From Lachnospiraceae bacterium (GTDB lineage: Bacteria; Bacillota; Clostridia; Lachnospirales; Lachnospiraceae), in NCBI GenBank assembly GCA_024695145.1, contig JAILIS010000007.1, positions 1 through 64,000 on the forward strand: a DNA stretch of 64,000 nt. Direction: 5' to 3'. Positions 54,480 to 62,032 of this stretch are shown piece after piece. The notes beneath the pieces were generated by a model. That model searched no databases. It had not been told where the DNA came from and worked only from the letters and a program-made list of their open reading frames with translations. Each line of letters starts with the position of its first letter. The stretch's first letter is position 1. Both the position numbers and the translations under genes were made by a program.

Positions 54480-54508
54480 CAAAAATCAGCCCTCACCGGA
54501 GAGCTGAT
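54480..54508 (-). terminator. Weak terminator or attenuator between thl and crt
   Basis: Stem ATCAGC / GCTGAT with a 12-base loop, followed by five T residues on the minus strand. It may lower the expression of downstream genes relative to thl. Confidence 0.55.
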
Positions 54509-54520
54509 CTTTATTCATAT

Positions 54521-55702
54521 TCAATCCATCTCTACAATAACAGCACAACCCATACCACCACCGATACAAAGTGTGGCAAGACCCTTTTTGGCACCTTTCT
54601 TTTTCATCTCATGAAGAAGTGTTACAAGGATACGCGCGCCCGATGCTCCTACGGGATGTCCGAGAGCGATGGCTCCGCCGTTGGGGTTAAGCTGCTTCTC
54701 AACATCTATGCCAAGCTCCTTGCCTACTGCTACGGACTGGGCTGCAAATGCTTCGTTTGCTTCTATGATATCAAAGTCTTCGATCTTGTATCCGGTCTTG
54801 GCCATGACTTTCCTTGTTGCCGCAACGGGTCCGATACCCATGATAGAAGGATCAACACCTGCGAGAGCGCCTGCGATATATGTAGCCATGGGCTTAACGC
54901 CGAGCTCCTTTGCTTTCTCCTCTGACATAACAACGAGCGCCGCTGCACCGTCGTTGACACCCGATGCATTACCTGCGGTAACAAATCCGTCGGGATTGAC
55001 TGTACGGAGCTTTGAAAGAGCCTCCATGTTGGTGTCCGGACGGGGACCTTCATCGGTATCGAATACGATCGTCTGTTTCTTCATCTTGACTTCGACGGGA
55101 ACTATCTCTTCCTTGAAATTACCGGCTTCGATCGCCGCACATGCCTTCTGCTGGCTCTTCAGCGAGAACTCATCAAGTTCCTGCCTTGTAAGATGCCACT
55201 GCTCTGCAACGTTGTCTGCAGTCTTGATCATATGGTAATCGTTGAACGCATCCCAAAGAGCATCCTTTACCATCGTATCAACGAGAACCCCGTTGTTCAT
55301 CCTGTATCCGTAACGTCCCTGGGTGACGGCATAAGGACCCATCGACATATTCTCCATACCGCCTGCAACTACAACATCGGCATCGCCTGCGATGATCATA
55401 TGTGCAGCCTGGTTTACACAGTTAAGACCGGAACCACACACCACGTTGGATGTAACTGCAGGTGTCTCAATAGGAAGACCTGCCTTGATCGATGCCTGAC
55501 GTGCCACGTTCTGGCCCTGAGCTGCCTGGATAACACAACCCATATAGACATGATCAACGTCCTCGGGCTTGATGCCGGCTCTCTTTACTGCCTCTTTGAT
55601 GACAATGGCACCAAGCTCAGCTGCGGGGACTGTTGAAAGTGAACCGCCCATTTTTCCGATGGCTGTACGACAGGCGCTTGCGATAACGATTTTTTTTGAC
55701 AT
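54521..55702 (-). CDS. thlA: Acetyl-CoA acetyltransferase (thiolase)
   Basis: Joins two acetyl-CoA to acetoacetyl-CoA, the first step of butyrate formation. 393 residues: Cys 89 in [12 protein letters not shown], His in [20 protein letters not shown] and the second Cys in [18 protein letters not shown] precedes the ATG. It heads the leftward run thl-crt-hbd-bcd-etfB-etfA-ptb-buk, and the promoter and Rex-type site lie directly upstream. Confidence 0.96.
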   Translation of the reverse strand: MSKKIVIASACRTAIGKMGGSLSTVPAAELGAIVIKEAVKRAGIKPEDVDHVYMGCVIQAAQGQNVARQASIKAGLPIETPAVTSNVVCGSGLNCVNQAAHMIIAGDADVVVAGGMENMSMGPYAVTQGRYGYRMNNGVLVDTMVKDALWDAFNDYHMIKTADNVAEQWHLTRQELDEFSLKSQQKACAAIEAGNFKEEIVPVEVKMKKQTIVFDTDEGPRPDTNMEALSKLRTVNPDGFVTAGNASGVNDGAAALVVMSEEKAKELGVKPMATYIAGALAGVDPSIMGIGPVAATRKVMAKTGYKIEDFDIIEANEAFAAQSVAVGKELGIDVEKQLNPNGGAIALGHPVGASGARILVTLLHEMKKKGAKKGLATLCIGGGMGCAVIVEMD

Positions 55703-55723
55703 TTGCGATACCTCCGAAAAAGA

Positions 55724-55741
55724 TTGTTAATTATTTGACAA
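55724..55741. promoter_or_regulatory. Rex-type operator before thlA
   Basis: TTGTTAATTATTTGACAA matches the Rex consensus TTGTTAA-N4-TTAACAA with one mismatch. It lies between the start point and the ribosome site of thlA. Rex represses fermentation genes when NADH is low. The match is direct; regulation is inferred. Confidence 0.75.
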
Positions 55742-55755
55742 ATAACGCAACTTCT

Positions 55756-55784
55756 ATTATACCAAATCACAGGGGTATAATCAA
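55756..55784 (-). promoter_or_regulatory. Promoter of the butyrate operon
   Basis: TTGATT (55779-55784) and TATAAT (55756-55761) on the minus strand, 17 bp apart. The start point near 55749 puts the Rex-type site 8 to 25 bases into the message. Confidence 0.8.
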
Positions 55785-55820
55785 CAAAATCTGTTGGGAT
55801 TTGATATCAAATCATATGCT

Positions 55821-56849
55821 TCAGAAAGAATACGGCGGATAGAATATCCCCGTTTCCGTTACTATCGCAGTGATGAGCGAATGATCAGTCACATCAAATG
55901 CGGGATTGTAGACCTTAATGTCTTTTGGTGCCATGGGCTGTTCATACCACATCGAAGTAACCTCCCCGGCACTTCGCTGCTCTATCGGAATATCGGCTCC
56001 GCTTGCAAGAGAAGGATCTATTGATGACATGGGTCCGCATACATAGAACGGTATTTTATAATGCTTTGCGGCAAGAGCCACAACGCTCGTCCCTATCTTG
56101 TTGGCCGTATCTCCGTTTGCGGCAACCCTGTCGCAGCCTACCAGAACCGCGTTTATCCTTCCCGATGACATAAGGGATGCGACCATGTTGTCACACTCAA
56201 GCATCACATCCATGCCGGCCGCCGAAAGTTCGTAGGCTGTAAGCCTTGCCCCCTGAAGGAGCGGCCGCGTCTCATCACAGTATATATGAAAATCATACCC
56301 GCGCTCATGTCCCAGATACATTGCAGCCGTTGCCGTCCCGTATCCGCTGGTCGCAAGAGCCCCCGCATTGCAGTGGGTCAGAAGACCGTCACCCTTTTTC
56401 AGCAGTGTCAGGGCATTTTCTCCGATCTGTCTGCAGGCATCCTCATCCTCTTTGTGTATCTTCTCAGCTTCTTCTTTCAGCGCTTTAAGTATCGAGGGTA
56501 TGGGCTCGCTCATATGATCTTTGCATACTCCGTCCATCCTCTCGAGCGCCCAGCTCAGGTTAACTGCCGTCGGTCTCGATGATGCCAGATACTCTTTCTG
56601 CTTTGTAAACTCCCTGTAAAAACCGTCACGGTCCGTACCGTCCGCCCGGCAGGCGCAAAGATAGATCGCATAGGCGGCAAAAACACCTATCGCCGGAGCG
56701 CCTCTTACTTCAAGCTTCCGGATGGCCGTGTAGAATTGTTCAGGCAAAGACAGACGAAGCATCCGTCTGTCATTCGGAAGCCTCGTCTGGTCTAATATCA
56801 CTATTTCTTTTGCGGCATCGTCAAGAGCCACTGTCTGTAAATTCTGCAT
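55821..56849 (-). CDS. mtnA: Methylthioribose-1-phosphate isomerase
   Basis: Converts 5-methylthioribose 1-phosphate to the ribulose form in methionine salvage. 342 residues. Cys 160 in LTHCNAGALATSGYGTA and Asp 240 in VGCDRVAANGDTANKIGT are the known catalytic pair. EVRGAPAIGVFAAYAI is the family's N-terminal mark. The other salvage genes are not in this window. It follows hpf by 23 bp and may share its promoter. Confidence 0.95.
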   Translation of the reverse strand: MQNLQTVALDDAAKEIVILDQTRLPNDRRMLRLSLPEQFYTAIRKLEVRGAPAIGVFAAYAIYLCACRADGTDRDGFYREFTKQKEYLASSRPTAVNLSWALERMDGVCKDHMSEPIPSILKALKEEAEKIHKEDEDACRQIGENALTLLKKGDGLLTHCNAGALATSGYGTATAAMYLGHERGYDFHIYCDETRPLLQGARLTAYELSAAGMDVMLECDNMVASLMSSGRINAVLVGCDRVAANGDTANKIGTSVVALAAKHYKIPFYVCGPMSSIDPSLASGADIPIEQRSAGEVTSMWYEQPMAPKDIKVYNPAFDVTDHSLITAIVTETGIFYPPYSF

Positions 56850-56872
56850 TATTCTCTCGCCGAAACACTCTT

Positions 56873-57400
56873 TTAAACTTCAGGTTCGATAAGTCCGTAT
56901 GTATTGCCCTTTCTCTTATAGACAACACTTACCTGTCCGTTCTCGGCGTTCGTGAACACATAGAACTCGTGTCCGCACAGTTCCATCTGAACGCACGCAT
57001 CTTCGGGATACATGGGTTTGATATCGATCCTCTTCGTACGCACGATCCTGATCTCATCATCATCCGTATAATCCTTCTCGAGAAAATCCTGACGGAAGTT
57101 CTCAGACGCATGCTTGGCATCTATGATCTTGTTCTTGTACTTCTTGAGCTGACGCTCGATGATCTCCTCCACAAGGTCTATGGAAACATACATATCGTTG
57201 CTGACCTGTTCGGAGCGGATAACGCTTCCCTTCACCGGAATCGTAACTTCTATTTTCTGTCTGTCTTTCTCGACACTGAGCGTAACATGAATCTGGGTGT
57301 TGGGAGTAAAATAGCGTTCAAGTTTACCTATCTTGTCCTCCACTGCCTGCCGGAGGCCCGGGGTAATATCAATATTCTTTCCCACAATGATAAATTCCAT
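56873..57400 (-). CDS. hpf: Ribosome hibernation promoting factor, long form
   Basis: 175 residues from ATG 57400, with AAAGGAG before it; the longer frame has no such site. N-terminal S30AE domain (1-100, MEFIIVGKNIDITPGLRQAV) binds the decoding channel, and the C-terminal domain (about 120-175, RTKRIDIKPMYPEDACVQME ending GLIEPEV) dimerises ribosomes into 100S particles, as in Firmicutes. Likely raised in stationary phase. Confidence 0.95.
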   Translation of the reverse strand: MEFIIVGKNIDITPGLRQAVEDKIGKLERYFTPNTQIHVTLSVEKDRQKIEVTIPVKGSVIRSEQVSNDMYVSIDLVEEIIERQLKKYKNKIIDAKHASENFRQDFLEKDYTDDDEIRIVRTKRIDIKPMYPEDACVQMELCGHEFYVFTNAENGQVSVVYKRKGNTYGLIEPEV

Positions 57401-57464
57401 GTTGCTGTCTCCTTTCGCTGTCATATTATGGTGAGCGGTCATGATCTGCCCACTTCATATCAGG

Positions 57465-57474
57465 ATTATACCAT
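57465..57474 (-). promoter_or_regulatory. Extended -10 promoter for hpf
   Basis: ATGGTATAAT on the minus strand, with TGn directly before TATAAT. The -35 region TTTTCT is poor, as expected of extended -10 promoters. Confidence 0.5.
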
Positions 57475-57493
57475 AATCCGTCGCAATAGAAAA

Positions 57494-57517
57494 GAACCGG
57501 TCCTTTCGGACCGGTTC
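57494..57517 (-). terminator. Intrinsic terminator after the NlpC/P60 gene
   Basis: Perfect stem GAACCGGTCC / GGACCGGTTC with a 4-base loop, followed on the minus strand by TTTTC. It lies 6 bp from the NlpC/P60 stop. Confidence 0.88.
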
Positions 57518-57523
57518 CGTGTT

Positions 57524-58960
57524 TTAGAATATTCTTCGGATCGCCAGTATGTTACGATATCCCGCATTGGATACCTTGATACCTGTCTTGGCCGTGGAAG
57601 CGTGTACTATCTGTCCGCCTCCTATATACAGTGCAACGTGACCCGAGTAGCAGATAAGGTCGCCGGGCTGTGCCTCTGCAAGGCTTCCGACTCCGTAACC
57701 GCATGCTCTCTGTGCACCGGATGAGTGCGGCAGTGATACACCGAAGTTTCTGTATACGCCCATCGTAAATCCTGAGCAGTCCGTTCCGTTTGTAAGGCTC
57801 GTGCCTCCGTATACATACGGGTTACCCACAAACTGAAGTGCGTAGTTGGCAACGCTCGATCCCATTCCTCCGCCGCTGACTGAGTATGTTCCGCCGCCGC
57901 CGGAGCTCTTGCCGCCGCTCTTCTTACCGCCGGCAGATCTTGCAGCTGCTGCATTCGCTCTTCTTCTCTCCTGCTCTTCTTTCTTAAGTCTTGCTTCCTC
58001 TTCGGCCTTTGATTCTGCCTTGGGGAACCATGTCGAAAGGCTGACATATTCTCTGCTTACCCAGCCGTCACCTTCCTCGATGTTAACTTTGATCCACTCG
58101 TCTGTCTCTTCGATAACGGACAACTGGTCTTCATTTGCAACAAGACCCAGAACTATGGATTCGGCGCTTGCCTCTTCTCTTATCTTAAGTGTTGTGGTGT
58201 GGACGGTAGCCAGTCTCTGGCCGACCTCTGCGGCAAGCTTTACGGCCGCCTGACCGGTCTTGACATATTCGCCCTTGACGAATCCCACAACATTACCGGA
58301 TTCGATCTTGTACCAGTCGCCCTGCTTGTCGAGCCATGTACCTGCCGAATGATTGTAGAGCTTACCGACTATCTCACTGTCCTCATCAGGTTCCGACCGG
58401 ACGTTAACATATCCGTCAACAACCGCTATAACCTGATCCGACAGATCTTCTTCGCCTTCCTCGACCTCACCGGCCTCGGGCTTGACGTCAATACTCGGAC
58501 TCTCAGCACTCTGCGCTGTATCGGAACTGCTTTTGGCCTCACTGCCTTCGGCAAGAGCGGTATCATCACCGCCGTTCATCGTCCCTTCTCCAACAGGCGC
58601 CTCGGCAGATGTTATCTCAATGGTGGCACCTTCCGATGCCGAACCTACAACCGCAACTCCGTCTATGACTGTGCCTTCGTTGACGGCTTTCGATGAAGGA
58701 GTCTCAACCTTCGCAACCGTCTCCGAATCACCACTCTTAGTTATCTTATCATGGTTCGTAATAGCCGACTGCATCGCGGCATTACGGGCAACGCTGGCAC
58801 GGATGTCCTGCAGGGAATTACCGTTTCCCGTAGCAAGGGCCCCGCCTGCAGCGGGAAATACGAGTGAAGTGCCGGCACTGACAATTTCCGCCGGAAAGCA
58901 CGAAAGGATCAGCGCCGTTGCAGCCGCGACTGATGTGGCTTTCAATATGCTTTTCTTCAT
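57524..58960 (-). CDS. Secreted SH3-NlpC/P60 peptidoglycan hydrolase
   Basis: 478 residues. A signal peptide (1-29), a low-complexity Ser/Glu-rich part (about 40-175), two SH3b wall-binding domains (about 177-235 and 245-308), a charged helical stretch (about 314-340), a Gly/Ser linker, and an NlpC/P60 domain (about 366-478). Catalytic Cys 395 (TDCSG), His 441 (SGHVALYIG) and His 453 (VHAS). GGAGG precedes the ATG. It cuts wall peptides, typically after gamma-D-Glu. Such enzymes help cell separation and growth. Confidence 0.95.
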   Translation of the reverse strand: MKKSILKATSVAAATALILSCFPAEIVSAGTSLVFPAAGGALATGNGNSLQDIRASVARNAAMQSAITNHDKITKSGDSETVAKVETPSSKAVNEGTVIDGVAVVGSASEGATIEITSAEAPVGEGTMNGGDDTALAEGSEAKSSSDTAQSAESPSIDVKPEAGEVEEGEEDLSDQVIAVVDGYVNVRSEPDEDSEIVGKLYNHSAGTWLDKQGDWYKIESGNVVGFVKGEYVKTGQAAVKLAAEVGQRLATVHTTTLKIREEASAESIVLGLVANEDQLSVIEETDEWIKVNIEEGDGWVSREYVSLSTWFPKAESKAEEEARLKKEEQERRRANAAAARSAGGKKSGGKSSGGGGTYSVSGGGMGSSVANYALQFVGNPYVYGGTSLTNGTDCSGFTMGVYRNFGVSLPHSSGAQRACGYGVGSLAEAQPGDLICYSGHVALYIGGGQIVHASTAKTGIKVSNAGYRNILAIRRIF

Positions 58961-59028
58961 AAAACCTCCAAATCAAATCCCATTTTCAACCAGCGTATAG
59001 GATAACAGAATAGAATCTCATTGTCAAA

Positions 59029-59949
59029 TCACATGCCCTTTTGCAGCAGGTACTCCTGTACCGAATATACCGCATTTGCACCATCTGCGACCGCTGTAGA
59101 CACCTGCCTTAAATGTTTTGATCTGATGTCTCCGGCGGCAAATATTCCGGGCGCACTTGTGACACATGTCTCATCCGCGATCACATAACCCTTCTCATCT
59201 TTTTTGACGCCGTCTGTATATGAACAGTTCGGATCGTTACCCGTGGCTATGAATACACCGGATACGTCTAAAGTCTTCCCTTCGTGTGATTTTACATTTT
59301 CTATGACCAGGCCCTTTACGGATCCCTCTCCGGCTACCTCCTTCGGAATGCTGTCCCACACAACTTCAACGTTTTTAAGTTCAAACAGAGCCTTCTGCAG
59401 GATCTTTGCCGCGCGGAGCTCATCTCTTCTGTGAACGAGATAAACCTTTTCACATCCCCTGGCCAGAAAGATCGCATCTTCAACGGCGACATCCCCGCCG
59501 CCGATAACGGCAACCGTCTTCTTCTTGAAAAAGGCTCCGTCACATGTTGCACAGTAACTCACGCCCGCTCCGGTAAATTCAGCTTCTCCGGGAAGTCCGA
59601 GCTTCTTCGGCGAGTTACCGGTAGCGAGGATCACTGTCTTTCCGATGTATTCACCCGTATCTGTTATGACTTTGTTTGCTCCCTCGCAAAAATCAATGGC
59701 CAACACTTCCGCCATCTGCCTGGCCACATTGAATTTGTCGAGATGGCTGCTTATCTTGTATCCGAGCTCACCACCCGTTATGCCCGGCAGTCCCGGATAG
59801 TTGTCCACCTCATAAGTGTTCAATATCTGTCCTCCTGCACCGTATCTTTCTATAAGAAGCGTCGAAAGATCTGCTCTTGCTGCATAGATCCCGGCTGTAA
59901 GGCCTGCCGGACCGGCCCCGATAATAATAACATCGTATGTCTGTCCCAT
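59029..59949 (-). CDS. trxB: Thioredoxin reductase
   Basis: 306 residues: FAD site IIIGAGPAGLTAGIYAARAD, redox pair Cys 133 and Cys 136 (CATC), NADPH site VAVIGGGDVAVEDAIFLA, and the C-terminal APGIFAAGDIRSKHLRQVSTA. Reduces thioredoxin with NADPH, or possibly reduced ferredoxin or flavin in some clostridia. No thioredoxin gene is beside it. Divergent from the FabG-like gene. Confidence 0.95.
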   Translation of the reverse strand: MGQTYDVIIIGAGPAGLTAGIYAARADLSTLLIERYGAGGQILNTYEVDNYPGLPGITGGELGYKISSHLDKFNVARQMAEVLAIDFCEGANKVITDTGEYIGKTVILATGNSPKKLGLPGEAEFTGAGVSYCATCDGAFFKKKTVAVIGGGDVAVEDAIFLARGCEKVYLVHRRDELRAAKILQKALFELKNVEVVWDSIPKEVAGEGSVKGLVIENVKSHEGKTLDVSGVFIATGNDPNCSYTDGVKKDEKGYVIADETCVTSAPGIFAAGDIRSKHLRQVSTAVADGANAVYSVQEYLLQKGM

Positions 59950-59991
59950 GAAAATCTCCTTATAATATGCTATAATTCGGCTACAGGGAAC

Positions 59992-60020
59992 ATTATATCA
60001 TATGGTAGTTATGTAAACAA
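59992..60020 (-). promoter_or_regulatory. Promoter for trxB
   Basis: TTGTTT (60015-60020) and TATAAT (59992-59997) on the minus strand, 17 bp apart. On the plus strand TGCTATAAT (59978-59986) is an extended -10 candidate for the reductase gene. Confidence 0.6.
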
Positions 60021-60033
60021 GGAGGCGGTCAAT

Positions 60034-60753
60034 ATGTCCAAAAATGCTCTGATCACCGGTGCGTCACGCGGCATCGGCCGGGCGATAGCGATCGAATTCG
60101 CCCGTGCAGGTTATGATCTGACCCTGTGCTGTATCAAAAATATAGATACTCTGAAACTTCTGGCCAAAGATCTTACCGATACATACAAAGTGAAATGCAA
60201 AGCCTTTCAGGCCGATGTTTCGGATCCGGAAGCCGTCAGGAGCCTGTTTTCGAAAATAGAGCCGCCTTCGGTGCTGATAAATAATGCGGGAATATCCTAT
60301 GTGGGGCTTGTAACCGATATGACGGACGATGACTGGAAGCATACGATCGATACAAATCTGAGTTCGGTATTTTATATGTGCCGTGCGGCGATACCGCATA
60401 TGCTCTTGGAATTCTCCGGCAAGATAATAAATGTGTCGTCCGTTTGGGGAGAGAGCGGCGCTTCGATGGAAGTGGCATATTCGGCTTCAAAGGGCGGACT
60501 TGATGCCTTTACAAAGGCCCTTGCGAAGGAACTTGCTCCGAGCGGGATAAGCGTCAACGCCGTTGCCTGCGGTCTCATCGACACCGACATGAATTCGCAT
60601 CTGTCCGATGAGGAACTGACCGACGTCGTATCCGACATACCTGCCGACCGCATCGGCAAACCTGCCGAGGTGGCCTCGGTCATACTTTCCCTCGCCGAAT
60701 CCACCAACTACCTCACCGGCCAGATCATCAAAGTGGATGGGGGATGGATGTAG
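60034..60753 (+). CDS. Short-chain dehydrogenase, FabG-like
   Basis: 239 residues from ATG 60034, chosen for AAGGAGG before it; the open frame extends far upstream over trxB but that is not coding. NADP site ALITGASRGIGRAIAIEFA, NNAG, the active site Ser/Tyr/Lys in NVSSVWGESGASMEVAYSASKGG, and the C-terminal YLTGQIIKVDGGWM. It looks like 3-oxoacyl-ACP reductase, but as no other fatty-acid genes are near, another substrate is possible. Confidence 0.9.
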   Translation: MSKNALITGASRGIGRAIAIEFARAGYDLTLCCIKNIDTLKLLAKDLTDTYKVKCKAFQADVSDPEAVRSLFSKIEPPSVLINNAGISYVGLVTDMTDDDWKHTIDTNLSSVFYMCRAAIPHMLLEFSGKIINVSSVWGESGASMEVAYSASKGGLDAFTKALAKELAPSGISVNAVACGLIDTDMNSHLSDEELTDVVSDIPADRIGKPAEVASVILSLAESTNYLTGQIIKVDGGWM

Positions 60754-60756
60754 CCA

Positions 60757-60927
60757 GATACAAAATGCCAGCTTTTTTCGCCAATGTCCTGACAGAAGTT
60801 TCACCTAAATTCGGGTTTTTGGTTATTTAAGGTACAAATAACCTGCTTTTTTCGCCTGAGCCCTGTCAAATGTTTCACCTGAATTCGGGTTTTTGGTTGT
60901 TTAAGGTACAAAATGCCTAATCGGGGG
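60757..60927. repeat. 74-bp tandem repeat after the FabG-like gene
   Basis: Copy 1 60757-60830, copy 2 60831-60904, and a third partial copy 60905-60927. Shared blocks include CTTTTTTCGCC, TTTCACCT and ATTCGGGTTTTTGGTT, followed by TTTAAGGTACAAA. In each full copy ACCTGAATTCGGGT (or ACCTAAATTCGGGT) can fold as a short stem before TTTTT, so each may act as a small terminator. No coding frame. Confidence 0.85.
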
Positions 60928-60965
60928 CAACGGTGACGGTTCTATCTGACTCCTCCGGCACACAA

Positions 60966-60993
60966 AAGCCCCGGTACAAATGTACCGGGGCTT
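60966..60993 (-). terminator. Intrinsic terminator after rpsI
   Basis: Stem AAGCCCCGGTACA / TGTACCGGGGCTT with a short loop; on the minus strand TTTTG follows. It ends the rplM-rpsI unit. Confidence 0.88.
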
Positions 60994-61033
60994 CCGAAAT
61001 CTGCAATGCAGATATATCATCTCTTTGATGTAA

Positions 61034-61432
61034 TTATCTCTTTGAGAACTGAGGTGCGCGTCTTGCTGCTTTGAGACCGGGCTTCTTCCTCTCCTTCATT
61101 CGAGGGTCTCTTGTCAGGAAACCGCCTGACTTGAGTGCAGGTCTGAAATCCTCATCCACTTTAAGAAGCGCTCTTGCAATACCGTGACGGATGGCTCCGG
61201 CCTGGCCGCTTGTACCGCCGCCCTTGACATTGACATTGATATCATACTTCTTCTCTGTTTCCGTAGCAACAAGAGGCTGACGTACTATCGTCTTTAAGGT
61301 CTCAAGTCCGAAATAGTCGTCCAGATCTCTTTTATTAACGGTTATATTTCCCTTGCCAGCTTTGATATACACTCTGGCAACCGATGATTTTCTTCTGCCT
61401 GTTCCGTAGAACTGCTCTTTTGATTTTGCCAT
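61034..61432 (-). CDS. rpsI: 30S ribosomal protein S9
   Basis: 132 residues: [20 protein letters not shown] at the start, [19 protein letters not shown] in the middle, and the basic tail ending APQFSKR, which reaches the P site tRNA. Second gene of the standard rplM-rpsI pair, 27 bp after rplM. Confidence 0.98.
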   Translation of the reverse strand: MAKSKEQFYGTGRRKSSVARVYIKAGKGNITVNKRDLDDYFGLETLKTIVRQPLVATETEKKYDINVNVKGGGTSGQAGAIRHGIARALLKVDEDFRPALKSGGFLTRDPRMKERKKPGLKAARRAPQFSKR

Positions 61433-61459
61433 TTCAAATCTCCTTTACGCTGATCGGGA

Positions 61460-61888
61460 TCACAATTTCAACTCTTCCGGTTTCTGTGCTGCATGAGGAT
61501 GCTCAGCTCCGGCATATACGAAAAGCTTCTTGTACATTCTGCGGCCAAGCGGTCCCTTGGGAAGCATTCCCTTTACAGCAAGCTCAACAACTTCTGTGGG
61601 AGCTTTTGCCAGCTTGTCCCTAAGCGTCGTTTCCTTCATACCGCCAACATATTCCGAATGATGATAATAGATCTTCTGATCGAGCTTGCGTCCGGTTACC
61701 TTTACCTTATCGGCATTAACAACTATAACGCAGTCACCCGTATCCGCATGAGGTGTGAAAATAGGCTTGTTCTTTCCTCTCAGGATCTTGGCCACTTCAG
61801 AAGCCAGACGTCCGAGAGTACACCCCTGCGCATCAACCACATACCATTTGCGTTCGATGGCGGATTCGTTAGGCATATATGTATTCAT
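61460..61888 (-). CDS. rplM: 50S ribosomal protein L13
   Basis: 142 residues: [20 protein letters not shown], the central [16 protein letters not shown], and [25 protein letters not shown] precedes the ATG. It has a perfect consensus promoter and a structured leader that may bind L13 itself. Confidence 0.98.
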   Translation of the reverse strand: MNTYMPNESAIERKWYVVDAQGCTLGRLASEVAKILRGKNKPIFTPHADTGDCVIVVNADKVKVTGRKLDQKIYYHHSEYVGGMKETTLRDKLAKAPTEVVELAVKGMLPKGPLGRRMYKKLFVYAGAEHPHAAQKPEELKL

Positions 61889-61934
61889 GACGATACCTCC
61901 AAATCACTTATCATTCTTAGTTCATCAACATTAT

Positions 61935-61980
61935 TGCAAACGCCACATCTTCGCCATTACCGGGGCTATGGCTTGGCGCA
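61935..61980 (-). ncRNA. Candidate L13 leader structure
   Basis: On the minus strand an inner hairpin GCCAT / ATGGC (61953-61972) sits within an outer stem TGCGCCA / TGGCG..GCA, about 45 bp before the rplM start. Firmicutes rplM leaders of this kind exist; I could not compare it with the family model. Confidence 0.45.
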
Positions 61981-62003
61981 GATACGTGCCGTCACATTGA
62001 ACG

Positions 62004-62032
62004 ATTATATTACACGCTATCAGGCGTGTCAA
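62004..62032 (-). promoter_or_regulatory. Perfect consensus promoter of rplM-rpsI
   Basis: TTGACA (62027-62032), exactly 17 bp, TATAAT (62004-62009) on the minus strand. Its -35 box lies inside the 3' end of the kinase gene. Confidence 0.88.

Noticed and set aside
60757..60927. Possible insertion-sequence ends
   Set aside because: No transposase fragment or terminal inverted repeats; the structure is a plain tandem repeat.
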